The notes beneath the pieces are model-generated. The model saw only the letters and a list, made by a program, of their open reading frames with translations. It did no database searches and had not been told where the DNA came from. A stretch of DNA of 64,000 nucleotides. It comes from Isoetes taiwanensis. Taxonomy: Eukaryota > Streptophyta > Lycopodiopsida > Isoetales > Isoetaceae. The DNA lies in contig JAJEKV010000002.1 in the NCBI GenBank assembly GCA_021234155.1, positions 16,469,428 to 16,533,427 on the forward strand. Reading direction: 5' to 3'. Both the position numbers and the translations under genes were made by a program. Numbering within the stretch: the stretch's first letter is position 1; the number at the start of each line of letters is the position of its first letter. This document shows positions 20,930 through 33,869 of this stretch, piece by piece.

Positions 20930-23900
20930 TTCTTCATTTTTTCAGTTCTTTTTTCCACATCCAAGCACATGAAGCCATACAATCACAAGAATCTGGTTTT
21001 TCCAATGAAAGGCAATCTTCTTTTGCTGACCTGCAATCCATTTCCACATCCATTTTCCATTTCTTAGTTCCTCTTCTCATGCATAGAGAAATTAATGAGA
21101 ACCCAGAAATATTTCGGCCTCTGAACCCGTTCAATCCACCGGATTTGGAACATAAAGCGACCAAAACAGGAAAAAAACAAAACAACTCACGTTATTGTTT
21201 CATTCTCGGAACTTCCGCAATGAAAATGTAATGCTAAAACACAGATCTTCGCACAGATTTCTGCTGAGAGAAAAGCATAGATTTCTGGGCAGAGAAAAAA
21301 CATAGACAAAACAAACAGAAGACCGAAAAACAGAAGGAAATGAAGCTCACCTGGTTAGATACGCAAGCCGGCTCCAAGGTCACGATTTATAGACGTAAGA
21401 GGCCCGGATTCCCCATCTTACCCACTTCCAGCTTGCCAGGAACAGAAAGAGGCGCCTTCCAAACATAGCGCCTGCACCTGACCATGCAGCCGACCTGCTT
21501 GCCCACATCCGCGAAGAACGTAGCCTACTAAATCTAACCTAACTACTGAATCTAACCCAAATGCAGAAGAGTAGAAATCGATAAGATTCATTTAGGCCCC
21601 ATTCATGTACACATTTCTCTACAATACACCCCCTTAACCATTCAAACCTTATGTTATAAACATACCCTTTCATGAACTAGCAAACCTTATAGAAGTCTTG
21701 TTGCTACTTTAACATATCTTCATGAAATGCTTAGAAGCTTCATTTTCACTTTTGCAATGTGGTGTTCAATACGATTCTTATAGTCTCTTAGTTTTGACAT
21801 GTTATATAAGTTTGCAAAACAAAGAAAAACGGTAATCACATTCTTAAGTTTTTACACCCTAAATATGCATATTGAAATCAAGAACATATCCAAGTTACAA
21901 TGCTTGATCATCCTAAAATGGCACCTTAAAATTTCAAAGGAAGGTTATTTTTAAATTCGATCCCCCAAAAAATGGCAATATTTCAAGATATTATAGGGAA
22001 TCTTTGGAAGTTTTTTTTTTTTAAGTGCAAAATGACTAGTGCATTGTCTAGGTCACCTTGTTAGATGTGATGTATAAGTGGGAAGTATAGAGCTTCATTA
22101 TCAATGCTTTATCACTCTTGGACAAAGTGTTATCCACAACTCATTCTCTAGCTTCCGTCAGACAAAGTATTATCCAAACTCATTCTCTAAAGACATTTAA
22201 GTTCATGCTTTGACCATATAACTTCGTGTATGATTGAGAAGCACGTTCTTCTAGGAACATGAAGGAGAGACACAAGAAGATCTTGTCATCTTGTCTCAAG
22301 TTCTTGGCATGACCTTTCTCATTCAATTGACATGGCATTGGGCCAATCTATAGAGCATCTACATCTTGTGAACATATTTATTACCACGTGTTTTCCCCTT
22401 ATGGCATGACCTACTATCATTTTAGAAATGTCACATTTGAGTGAGCGACATTTCATTTATAACAAAATCATATTGTCATTTGCCACCTAAGACTAGAATG
22501 TATTTTTTGTTCAATATTTTTGTCGCCATTGTCATTTATGCGACAAAGTATTGGGTAAAGCTTGCTCATGAATTGGGTGCCAGATTGTTTGTTTTGCACA
22601 GAGGATCGAATCTGTGGATATGATGCATAGACCTAATGCCGATCTCACCCAGTTCTTTGTTGAAGTTCATGTCCATATTGTGTATCTTGGACTTCATGAT
22701 TTTGTGTGCTTGGCTCTTTTGTTAGTTTGGATGTCATGCTCTTGCTCATGCACCTATACCATGACCATTTGGTCTCCCTGAGATGTTAAAACCTAGTGAA
22801 TATTTTGAAAACACTGTAACTTGAAGATTCCAACTCCGCTTTAGATGATTCTACTACCATCGGTTAGGTCTTGCTCTCACTATACGTTTCTTGAATGGCA
22901 TTTTTTATAAGCGAGGTGCACCCTGGACTACCACAGTTGTCGGATCTGTCGATCCTACGGCCCAGATCGTATGTTAGGGCCTTTGAGCACCTCCCGTTTC
23001 ACCTATGGTCATTTATGATTGGAGGTGCCTATGATTTTGAAATATGAAATACGAGTTCGCCTAAGGTTTTGAGGGAATATCGATCCTCTATACGGCTTTG
23101 CCTAAGATTTTAGAATATGAAATACGGGGGCTCGAACCTCTACCAAAATAACACAATGTCCTAATAAGACTACTTTAACCAATATACCCAGTGAGCTAAT
23201 GTGATACTATTTTGAATCTATGTTTTTTTTTTTTGTATAACAACCTATTCAATTATTTTAAGGATACATGGTCTACGGTTTCAGGAGTTGTCAGTCTTAC
23301 ATCTATATCAAATCCCATCCCCCTAGAACCCTCTGTTATTGTGCTACATATTCTCGATCACAAAAGTGCTATTGGCATTTGAGGAAATACCTTGTTTCTG
23401 TGGTGTTTTGGCATGTTGCAAACTCGAGGGGTTTTTTTATAATTTTCCCTAAAACTCCCTTCCACTCGCCGTATTGATCCAATGTTGATGGTTTGATATG
23501 CGGGTCTTAGAGTCCTAGCCAACTTTGGCTCTACTCTGTAATATACCACCATTTAACTGAATGTCCAGAGACAACAGACCCAAACCAGAGACAAATGGAG
23601 CAGATTCATATAAGAAAAATATACTCATTTTGGGATTGGTCCAGTGACATTGATTAGTGATAGAATAAATTAAATTGAATCGAATCGAATTTTTTACTAT
23701 AATGAAGACCAAAAGGCCTATGGGACTCAAACAAAGAAGGTAAAGAAATGGTAAAGGCATGCGTGATGTCTTCCAATCTAACGGTTCTCTAAGTAAGCCA
23801 GCCTAATAGCAGTCACGTCTTGTAAGTAGGGCCATACGTATTAGTGGTAGGAGCTTTAAGATATGTAAGGCACTATCAGATGATGTGCAATCCAAGGTTA

Positions 23901-24300
23901 GATTGTTAAAAAAAAACCGATATTTGCTAGGATAATGATGCCAATGATTTGTTGACATATTCTTTACTACATGCAAATCTGTTTTTCCCATGTTACAGCC
24001 TAGCATCATTTAGGAAATGTCATTTGGGTGACCCACATTTTCATGTAAAACAAAATGACATCGTCATGTTGCCAACTTGGACCCAAATACTGTCTCTAAA
24101 AAAATTTGCCGTCGGACTGACGCGTGTCATACACGCGGCAAAATTCTGGGACAAAGGTTCCTGATGAATTGGGCGCCGGATCTGCCCGCCCTGGATAGAA
24201 GCTTACAGGGGATCGAAGCTCTGGATATGGAAGCGTAGGCTCGACGCCGCTGCCCACCCGGCGGGCGAAAATGGTTTGAATAATCAGTAAAACATAAGGC
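20930..24300. other. Unassigned intergenic interval with SINE-like piece
   Basis: No protein gene supported. A tRNA-like segment lies at 23124-23200 (minus). A ~130-bp repeat related to 58.32-58.43 kb (AACTTGAAGATTC and GGCATTTTTTA) lies at 22781-22915. Confidence 0.4.
23124..23200 (-). mobile_element. tRNA-derived SINE head
   Basis: On the minus strand an A-box-like TTAGCTCACTGG (~23199-23188) precedes a B-box GAGGTTCGAGCCC (~23141-23129) by ~45 nt, then CCC. It is too diverged for a tRNA gene. The body and tail of the SINE are not delimited. Confidence 0.4.
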
Positions 24301-24301
24301 C

Positions 24302-27145
24302 ATGGCCATTGTAACAGGAGATCGTTACCTAGAGCTCCTGGCTCATTTTTTAGAGGAAAATGTGGCCGCATTGCTGGATGGAGCCTTGGTCTTGAAGCTC
24401 AATCCGGTGGGTATGCACTATGTGCAAACGCGGTTGGAGGCTTTGCAGGAGTTGGAGTCCCTGCGTGCTGCCGCCCCAGTTGATTATCTAAGGGCTTATG
24501 TTGCAGACCTAGGTGATCACAGAGCGCTCGAGATTTTGCGTCGTGTATTACGTTTGTTGGGCGCAGTGAAGGTAGTATCGGTGCTGCCCCATCCTGCCAG
24601 AGATCCGACTCCAATAACTCTCTTGCCCTTTGGAAGACTAAAATCTCTGGAGCTTCGCGGTTGCGATTTGTCTACCTCTGCTGCCAGGGGATTATTGCAG
24701 CTCCGTCCTTTTTTAGAGAAGCTGATTTGCCATAATTCTGCAGTAAGAGAAAATTAGGTCATGCTTTGATTCAATTAGATTATCCTCTTTAAGCCTGTCC
24801 AGGATAATGTTCCTGGAATTAGGCTGTTAAAAAAAAAATGAATACATGCTTCAGTTGAATGAGATGCCTCTGTTGTCAATGCAAATTTGAAAATGGGTGT
24901 GTGTGATTGAACAGGATGCATTGCGGCATATCTTTGCTGAACGGACTGTTGAAATCCAAGATGCTATCGTATGGAGTCGCCTGGCTTTTGTTTCATGTGC
25001 ATGGAATAAGATGCTGGTTATGGATGAAGCATTGCAATTGCTGCCTGCAGTTGAAGTACTTGATCTGAGCAGGAACAGGTTTGCAGACATAGCAAATTTG
25101 AAAAAATGCACACGCCTGAAGTTTCTGGATCTTAGTTACAATCGCATACGGTCAGTGTTGGCTCTATCTCAGGTAATTCAATTTTCGGTCTTAAGATGGG
25201 AGGAACCAGGTTATACGTTGTTTTATATCATCCTTTATATGCTTTAACAGGTAGCCTCCAGCATTTCTACACTTGTTTTGAGAGATAATGCCCTTGTTTC
25301 AACGAAAGGTATTGATCAATTATACCTTTTAGAGTCCTTGGACCTGTCCCATAATATAATTTCAGACTTTGTGGAGCTAGAGAGACTGGGCACTCTACGT
25401 TCTCTCCAAATTCTATATCTGGAGCGAAATCCTGTTACATTCTCACCATGTTACAGAGAGAAGGCATTCAGCTTCATCTCAAATGCTCACAAGGTTTAGT
25501 GCTTATTTTCTTCGCTGAATTCCATGCTCTTGATGTAGATATAGAAAAGGATGTCAAAGAAATAGTCCCTTCTTTTTTGGCCCTTCCTTTTCATCAATTT
25601 GTGGTTGACGATTTCATTTATATTGGTATTTGTTTCAGATCTACTTGGATGGGAGGAAAATGACACGAAGAGAGAGATGTTTGGTGGCAACAATCATTGC
25701 ACATAGAAATAAACAGGATAGTGGATATGGTTTATACACTCCTGCAATAAAACCTGCAATGCCGCACGATTCTCCCATGTCTTCATATGATGACAGGAGG
25801 ATGCATCCCTCAAGCAAGGTAATACTACTCGCATTTTCGTAAAGCAACATGAAGTTGGATTTCATGTAGTGAAGAGGCATATCTTCAGAGGCATTGCTAA
25901 ATTGATTTTGTAGGTGAATAAAATTCGTGGAATTGATGGGCCCATGCATTTTATTGTCAGGCAACTGACACTTAAGATATATGGATAATAAACATCTATA
26001 ATGCACTCTAATTTTGCTTTATGTACAAGATTTAGCAGACTTGCCTGTTATGCTCATTTTGACTTTGTTCAATGCAGAAGAAAGCATCTCGTGTTGCTCC
26101 TATAGAGAGGGATGAAAATGGTAGGCCTTTAGTTATTACTGAACAGGCTTTCAACACTGGAAGTGTGCATTCAAATCAGCAAGATTCTGAATCTGTTCAT
26201 AGTCCTACTGGTGTAGGCTCAAAGGTTGAAGTGACTGCACAGGAGTTAATGCTACAGGTTTATAATCTCAAGCAGGAAAACTCAAAGACATGGCTTGTAG
26301 ATTTGAACAGATTGCTTGAAAATGATTTTATCAGACCTAACAAAGAGTATTCCCCAAGGTTGGCCTCTTCAAGTCAAGGTAGGCTTAGTGAGAAAAGAAG
26401 ACAAATGCGAAGAAGAAAAAGAAGGGCATCAACTGTTGAAAATTGGGACAGAGAGGTTAATAAAGAAGCTAATTTGGAAAACGATGGGTTTTTGCATACC
26501 CAGGGAGATGGAGATACAACTGCAACAAGTGGAGGACTGGAGTCATTACGAGCCTTGGAGGAACTTGTTGATGCTAAACTATCTTCAAGCTCAGTTGCTT
26601 CACCTCCTCATTATCAGCAGGATCTTTTATTACGCCGGCAGAGTCTCGAAGAGGAGCTATTAGGACTGAGGATTAATTCGCCTGATGATTCATCAACTGA
26701 CAGTGAAACAAGCAGTGAATTGAGTAGTGTGATGTTAACTACAGATGCAGAATCCACAGAGCCTGCTCAGGGTTCTGAAGCTCTTCCCGAACTCAATGTT
26801 AACGTTCCTGATGAGAATGGTAACCATGCTGACTCTAAAACAAAGAGAGGAGGATCAAATGGACTTTCTGTAGGCGATGAAAGTTATTTTACAATGCCCA
26901 TGTGGATTGGGTCTTGGTTGTGTGAGCCGAAGAAAGAGGTTCTTAACAAATCTTTATCCTTGAAAGAACATGAATCAGATAATGATATGCAAAATGAAAT
27001 TGTGGATGCTGACAACAAAGAAAACTGTGATATCAGCATCAACAAAAGGGAATCTGAAGATCCCCTGCTTAAGAAGCACAAGAGACCTCCCAGAGTGGTT
27101 TTTCTAGAGGACGGGAAGGATGGAAACCATGCAGAGAATATATAG
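24302..27145 (+). CDS. Leucine-rich-repeat protein (ODA light-chain-1-like / STK11IP-like)
   Basis: A 729-aa protein from five exons: 24302-24742, 24915-25172, 25251-25493, 25639-25818, 26078-27145. All introns are GT/AG and phase 0. The N terminus (MAIVTGDRYLELL, then GALVLKLNPVGMHYVQTRLE, APVDYLRAYVADLGDHRALE) and LRRs match the conserved plant LRR family often named outer-arm-dynein-light-chain-1-like or STK11-interacting-protein-like. I recall this family and did not search for it. LRRs run ~110-300: LKSLELRGCDLS, VEVLDLSRNRFADI, LKFLDLSYNRI, LESLDLSHNIISD, LQILYLERNPVTF, then an LRR-cap-like YREKAFSFI. The last exon is mostly disordered, with a basic cluster KRRQMRRRKRRAS (~480-493), which could be a nuclear signal, and Ser-rich tracts. 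Molecular role unknown; probably a scaffold. No lesion is visible. Exons could continue past the TAG at 27143. Confidence 0.85.
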
Positions 27146-28274
27146 TATGTTTCTTTATTCAAGAAGTGGAGTCAACAGTACTGTGATATGGGATCTTGGC
27201 TGATTAGAATTCCAGTATCAACAACAACTGTAGGGTAATTTCTATGCTGAAACCCTCATGGATGGCAAATAGAAGGGTACTACATTTTTGGGTGTATTGA
27301 TATTTTACATTTCCCAAAAAAACAAGCTGCTTGTGGACTTAACGTCTCAGGATGTGTTTGCAGATGGTGGTGCTTTCTAAGAACTGACAATTTGGGAAAC
27401 ATAGTTCTTGCTTCTACGATCTGTACATAAGCTGAGCCAATGGTTGCGTAAGGATTAACTGATGCGTTGTTCTTTTTTCTCTGCTTAGGTGTCATTCAAG
27501 GAAGGTATGCTATAAATGGATTTGTGATATCTGTGTGTAATGCATGTTTTCTAGAAATTCTATAGAGATTGATGTAGAGAGCTTGATGGCGACGACTTTA
27601 TGTTTTGCATCCTGCATATTTTCTAGAGATTCTTATAGAGCTTGATGGCGATGACTTTAGATGCAGATCCTATTTTCTCTATATGAAAATGGAAATGAAA
27701 GTGAATAATATTCACAATCTTAAAGACCATGAGGTCTAACAGTACAATATTCTATTGACAACACTTTGGCCAATATGGACAAGAATGACGTTAGGTTCCT
27801 GCTACACTCTTCCTTTTTTTTAACCCGTGGAACAGACCAAATTTTGATTGATTTTGATGCTCCTGTTATTCTGGTTGTAGTAACAAATTATAAATTGCTT
27901 TGACATGGTTACGCTCTCCTTTCTAACAAGATGCATCTAGTGGTTGTAAATGTCAGGAGAAACGAAGCTTGATCCCCTGGCAAAAAGAATGAGGCTGAGA
28001 TTTGCGGTATAAAAGGTGGTTCCAGCTGTGCTGTGAGATGGGGGAGATTTGTTATGGTTTAGCTCAAAGTTCTGTGGTTATGGCTGGACTAACAATAGGG
28101 AAATTTTGGATTAACAGTAGGACTAACAATAGGGAAATTGAGTATAGTGCCCCAAGAGCTTTTTTGAAGGTGGAATATACCTTCTCAAATGGCTCAATGG
28201 CCTGGGGAGCTCCAGTCCTTGACATATCTTATTAATCAAATATTTTTTGGCTTCATTTTGGTGGCCATAACGAT
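27146..28274. other. 3' flank of LRR gene
   Basis: Holds the LRR gene's 3' UTR. Two imperfect direct duplications are visible: GAGCTTGATGGCGACGAC at 27580-27660 and ACTAACAATAGGGAAATT at 28088-28140. No second gene is supported. Confidence 0.4.
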
Positions 28275-28445
28275 GGAAAAACTATAAAATACCCTCATGT
28301 TTTGACAAGTTTTGCCACTTCAAAAATTTATGGAATGCCCATTTGTCGTTTTGAAAATGGTTCAAATACCCTTAAGTTTTAGGTTAATTCTTCAAATGCT
28401 CTTATGTTTCCTTCAATTTTTTCAAAATACCCATGGGACCTATAA
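28275..28445 (+). repeat. Left terminal inverted repeat and ACCCTTA modules
   Basis: Inverted partner of 39240-39417. After the first ~40 bp the sequence is an array of AARTRCCCTTAAGTTTT-like modules spaced ~30-37 bp. The right end shows the same style of array. Confidence 0.65.
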
Positions 28446-30700
28446 GCTTTCAATTTTTTTTTTTTGGTATTTGAGGCAGTATTTTTGGCATGGTTTGGCC
28501 AAGATTTCGCTTGGGTATTGTCATTTGGGGTGTCCTCACAATTTTTTGTGACCATTAGATCATGCAATATCCTGTGGAATATTCTATGGCAGTCCCTGTG
28601 ATCCGTTCCATGCAAATCAAGATGGGGTCAAACAGCCCCATGTTGACCCGATTTGCAAGGAGGCATTTAAAAACATGAATCCAATGGTTATCACACATCA
28701 AGTGCACAATATAACAAACATACTGAACTTTGCCAGTCTGCCCTGTGCTCCAGCAATGGAGCCGTGTTTTGTATCTGCTCTAGCTATAGCGATGGCGTTG
28801 CACTACACTGAGGCCAGACCATGGCTTTCCAAATCTGGTGAAGCATGAAAGCACTTGACTTTAAATCCAGTGAAGCATGAAGGTTAATTCATGGATTACC
28901 CTGTTTCAATCCTATTTCAGCCATGGCTACAGTGATGGCAAATCTGGCAATCAATTGGCTACAACGATGGCAAATCCAGCAGCGGTGCCCAGTGGCTGTT
29001 TCCAAGATGCCTGCCCAGTGTAATAAAGATACTGAACTTTTCACAGCAAACCCCTGTTGCTTCTATTTTTTTAGAGGAATTGAACCTCTGTGTTCCACCA
29101 GAAGACAGAACATAAAGCAACAGCAACAGCCCAGCCTTGGCTGCAAATCGACCCTAACAGGATTTAACACAATCACAAATCTGCCGGATTAGCTCAATCA
29201 CAAATCTGCCGGATTTAACAAGGTTGGGCCCTAACAGGATTTTCGTCTGTGACAATGTGGCCGAAATCACAAAGCCTAACTACTGCGCTCTAAAACATGC
29301 CGCAGGAAAACCGCAAGCCTAGCTATGGCTATGACCAAACATGCAACTGAAGCTATGGCTTTCGGCAAAGGCCTGGCTGCCTCCACAAGAGCTGTCGCCG
29401 CCTTCCTACAATAAAATATGCCCGGCTTCTGGAACAAAAAAAATAGAAAAAAAAATACAGAAAGAAAGAATAATGCTCATATTTGAAATCCACCATGCCA
29501 GCATCAACAAACTACGTATTTTCGTACGAATACAATAAAATACCTTAGACAAAATGTACGTTTTGTGATTTCGGCCGTTTGCAAAGCGTATTTTTTAGCC
29601 GATTTGAGCTGCTTATTGGCTGTTGGAGGTAGATATGCGAAATTGGGCTGTGGCCATGTGTTTTTTTTTGGCGATTCTGGGCATGGTACCAGGATAGAAG
29701 GCATGGAATGCGCACATGGGCGTGGCTGTTGGGCAGACAGGTGTGGATGGCATGCATTCTTATCAGTTCCAAAGAAAGGTGTGCAATCTTTGAGCGGCTG
29801 CAACAATCCAGTTGTGCTCTGCGCCATGGGGAAGAAGAAGGTTGTGGTGCAGATGGCAGTTGAAAATACTGAAAGAGAGAGGCTTAACAGTTCGTGAGAT
29901 GCCTTGTTATTGGGAATAAAAAATGGAATCAACAATTGCCGGATCAAAGCATCCAATGCTTGGCAAGCGGATGGGATTGTTAAAGCGACCCACGAGTTTC
30001 GTAGCCAAAAAAGTGTGAATAAAAACTTGCCGGAATCTCTTTGATGAAGTGCAAGTAATTCACGAATTTGGCATTTTGGTTCTGAAATCGTGAGATTCTT
30101 TAATCTCTACCTTGGGCAGTGGTAATTTGCGAAAAATATTGTAACAAAGCAATTCTCAGTTTCTAGGCCCAATCCAATCGATTTTAATTGAGCTTTCATA
30201 AGTTATTATTTCTGGGGACGACCCAATCAAATCGGCCATCTTGTGTGCAGTTATTATTGACACATTAGGTTGCAATGAGGACGATACAGGGGCGACTTCT
30301 TAAGAGCTGCCGATTCGGCTCCATGACAGGTTGATAATGCAGGCTGGGCATTGAGCTGTAGGCTGGCAGAGGTTGATTTTTGCATAGATGCAGGCTAGGC
30401 ATTGAGGTGCAGGCTCACGATTCTACCGATTCAAAATCCGGGATAGGCCGGTTCAATCTGTATTTAGAGTAGTCTAAGAATCGGTGGGTTCAAATTTGGT
30501 GCTTGCCATTGGTATTGGCACAAGAGGTCTTTATTGTGAAGGCATCCGGTCTATTTATATTGCACCACTGATGTGTTTTGCACCATTGGAAGTGGCCTTT
30601 GATGTGGCATAAAACACAGAATATTCCAGAGATCAATGGTTAGAAATAGAAGATGCAAAAAAACCATAAGAAAAGAAAAACCCATAACGTGCGTTTTATT
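28446..30700. other. Element interior without recognised genes
   Basis: Repeated ATGGCAAATC words (28937, 28967), also common near 38.8-39.0 kb. A 110-codon open frame at 29565-29897 (plus) has no domain I know and is mirrored by an open minus frame, so it is left uncalled. Confidence 0.35.
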
Positions 30701-30900
30701 TCAAGCTTCAAAAGTTTCAAAATTCACAAAACACCCTTAAGTTATGAAAAAACGCTTGAAATGCCCTTGAGGTCAGTAATGTTTGTTTTGAATGCTTCAA
30801 AGTTCACAAACAACCTTTAAATGCCAATGTAGACCAAGACACACTTAAGTCTCATAGGCATAGTCTTGAAGTACAATAATCACAATGGATGCATTGCTAA

Positions 30901-33867
30901 CTAGATGGGTGCCCTGCATGTCCGTGAGTTGTGGTCCCTACCCTTGCATCTACTACAATGATGAACTTCCTTCACTTCTTCTTCACCCTTACGAATCCTC
31001 TTTGTTCGTGGGCGCCGTGGAGATCTTCTCATCGCTGGCGGCAACATCGTACTTAGAACATTAGGAACAATAATGGAGTGCATGATCTCCCTATAAAGCA
31101 CAGTTTCATTAAATATGGACAATAACACTAACATACATCCCCGGCAAGTGCCGCATATGCTTCCGCAACAAGCGTAGGAATCTTGACAGTGTTTGGTAGC
31201 TTCTTCTTATTCGAAGGACTCCAAGCGTAGTCGATACTCTCTATCTCAATGCGGTCACTAGCAGTCGTCGGCCTCCATCTCTTCTTCCAACAATTGACAT
31301 AGTTGGCTGGGAACACTTGGTTCCTAACAGGGACAGGCTCCCACCAAGTGACCTGGATAGTCTCGAAGTTGTCTTTCTTTTCATCCATTTGGGGTTCCTC
31401 TGTAGCATACCCTAGCCATGTTGGGCACAAGACATCATCAGGGCACGCCATTACGAACATGCCCTTCTTCAAATCCGTGAATGGATTGAATTCTGGTACG
31501 GGCTTATCCTTCAATGGACCAACATAAGCAGGAGTGATGGTTGCAATTGGCTCCACCACAGCCACCACATCAGGTATGTCAAGTCTATCTTGTCTAGTGC
31601 GCTGCCAAAAGTCCTCGTAAGGACCTTCCACGTTGGTGATGTTACCCAGATGCTGCAAGAGTCCCATCCAATATTCAATTGTCGCCGTAAATTGTGCTGT
31701 ATATTTGGCCGTCTCTAGTGTGCCCTTCTTGTTCGTCGCGCATGCAACCCAATGGAGGATATGCTTATGGATACTGTTTCGGAGCTGACCAATGTCTTTC
31801 ACCGAGGTCTTAGGTGCTAACATCTTCGGATTTCCAGATGGCATTAGGGGTTTCCCATCCTCTCCTTCTTTCCACATTCTTATTCCAGCAGCAGGTAACC
31901 AATCCACGAACGTAGGACTAGCCTTGTAGTACATGACAGGCCAGTCACCATTCATAGCAAACCTAAAGGTCAGAGGCTCAGTGTGACCAGTCAATCTATC
32001 TTCCCCATCAGGGATATACCCTTCTATGAAACCTTTCCAATCTGAAACCTTATCAACAAGATATGGCACTGGCGTGTTGAGATTGCACGTATGAAATTCA
32101 TACAACAACTCGGGCATGGTTAGCACTTCGGCTTTCTTCAAGGAAGATGAAAAATTACCAAACATAGCATCTATATCATCATGTGTATGGCTAGGCATCA
32201 TAAAACCTAACTCAATCTCCTCGAAAACACCGAGATATACAAGATATGAAAGATATGAGCATACATATCTATTTTTGTTTTGTCCAGATGCATTGTCTAG
32301 TTGCAACATCAATTTGCGAGGGAGGCGCTTCATTGAGGGTCCCTCAGGTTGAGGGAGGGCAACGGGGATGCTCTTGCCAGATAGCGACAACTTGGATGCT
32401 AGCGCGGTGGTGTCACGTAAGGCCCTTGCCCAATCTGGGACTGATGGATCATACAGTGCAAGATGGCCTCCTGCAAACTCATTAGGCAGTTCCAACCTTT
32501 TCAAAATACTATTCAAGGAACTTACGTGGAAGTTGGAGTCGTCTGACCACAGATCCAAAGTAAAATTTCCATAAACCCTCTCCCATGGCCGTGGGTAAGT
32601 GCACCTGTCAATGAAGTCTTTAGCTTATCTAGTCTCCAAAGGGACTTCACGGATTGTAGCAACTTTGGAATCATAGTCTTTGCCTGATCCATTTTGTCGT
32701 GAATGATACACACATAGTCTCGAGGATACCTGTGGGAGTACAGTCTCCATGACCAGTACTGGGTGCGACATGATTGCTGCTCTAGTCTATGTGCCCTTCT
32801 CTGATCATGCAATATTCTCCTTTCAGCCTCATCCTTGGTCTTCAACAGCTTCGTGCGGATAACCTCGCAAGTGTCACACCTGGAGAATGCAATCTTCTTA
32901 GCAATACTGACGTCCTTGAATCTACGTCTCCACGTTCTATGAAATCCTGTCGGAGACACCTTCTTGCCTGTGAGTGCCATCACTTCTGTGTTGACCTCTT
33001 CGAGAATGCAGGTCCTCGTAAATATAGCAGGCAACTTCCTCACGTTTTCTCGAATCCCGTCTTCATTCCTCCTGCTACGGTGAGGTAAGGATTCACAATT
33101 TTCCTTCACAAACATGGAAAAAACAGCCTCTGAAACCAAGGTCGCCACACGTGCTTTCATCGTGCTTGAATTGCCATGCTCAGCCTTTCGAGCACCAGAG
33201 CGGAATTGTGCCTTCCACTTGAGATACCCCGACTTTGAAATCCCAAGACCAAGGTACCAAGCTCTCTCACAGACAGTCACGCCTTGCAAGACTAGCCGAT
33301 GGAGCCTTCTACCCTTCATATTGTTGCCTAACATATCATACACAAAAGTGGTCCTGTCACTCGATTTCATGGCGAAGAAATCCTTTCGTATGTTTATAGC
33401 TTGATCCCTACTGAATTTCTCACAACATCTCTGTTTGCAACACATGGTCTTCCTATACCTCAAGATGGCTTCATTGGTTGTGAGCCGATCGATCTTTGGA
33501 GGATTTGATGCCTTCTTTGGCTGACGAGAATGGCATCGTCTGGACCAGTGAAGGATATAAATCCCTTCGTTGCAGGGATGGCAGCACAAGAGTGAAAAAT
33601 TTTGCAGTCAGTCTCCAGTAGGGTGTACCTAGTTAGCGACATAGCGTCTCTGTTGCTTCCCACTCGCTGTCTTTTGGATGCTGATGGCACGTCCACCACA
33701 TTGGAGTCGTGAACATCACTTTCCCTCCAGAGAATGAAGGAACCCAGGGCCTCACCTAATGTTCTTGCATCTGGAGTAGGCCAACGGAGAACATGATACC
33801 CCTCAAACACAGCTAGAACACCAACACTCACAAGTCCATCTGGGATGTCTTTAAAATGGCATCGCAT
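30901..33867 (-). pseudogene. DUF8039/DUF7869-type transposase-like gene, frameshifted
   Basis: A large minus-strand gene starting at ATG 33867. The N terminus (MRCHFKDIPDGLVSVGV, then TLGEALGSFILW) resembles the DUF8039 module of plant En/Spm-type transposon proteins. A Cys cluster follows (MCCKQRCCEKF), then the DUF7869-type core: IIHDKMDQAKTMIP (nt ~32700), MLQLDNASGQNKNRY (~32310-32265), SHTHDDIDAMF (~32190-32160). The spaced acidic residues look like an RNase-H-fold DDE/D site; this is my inference. Next comes a WW-rich C-terminal module (VTWWEPVPVRNQ). A basic RRSPRRPRTKRIRK plus CCHC knuckle CSRCKGRDHNSRTC lies at 31020-30901, reached by a 50-nt intron or a frameshift. A one-base frameshift at the C/T run ~32576-32583 separates the two long frames (355 and 476 codons). 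A further frame change or intron lies near 33590. Probably recently inactivated. Confidence 0.7.
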
Positions 33868-33869
33868 GG

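Noticed and set aside
29504-29956. Long open frames on both strands (110 and 150 codons)
   Set aside because: Both strands are open, with no recognisable domain and no splice or start context; not called as a gene.
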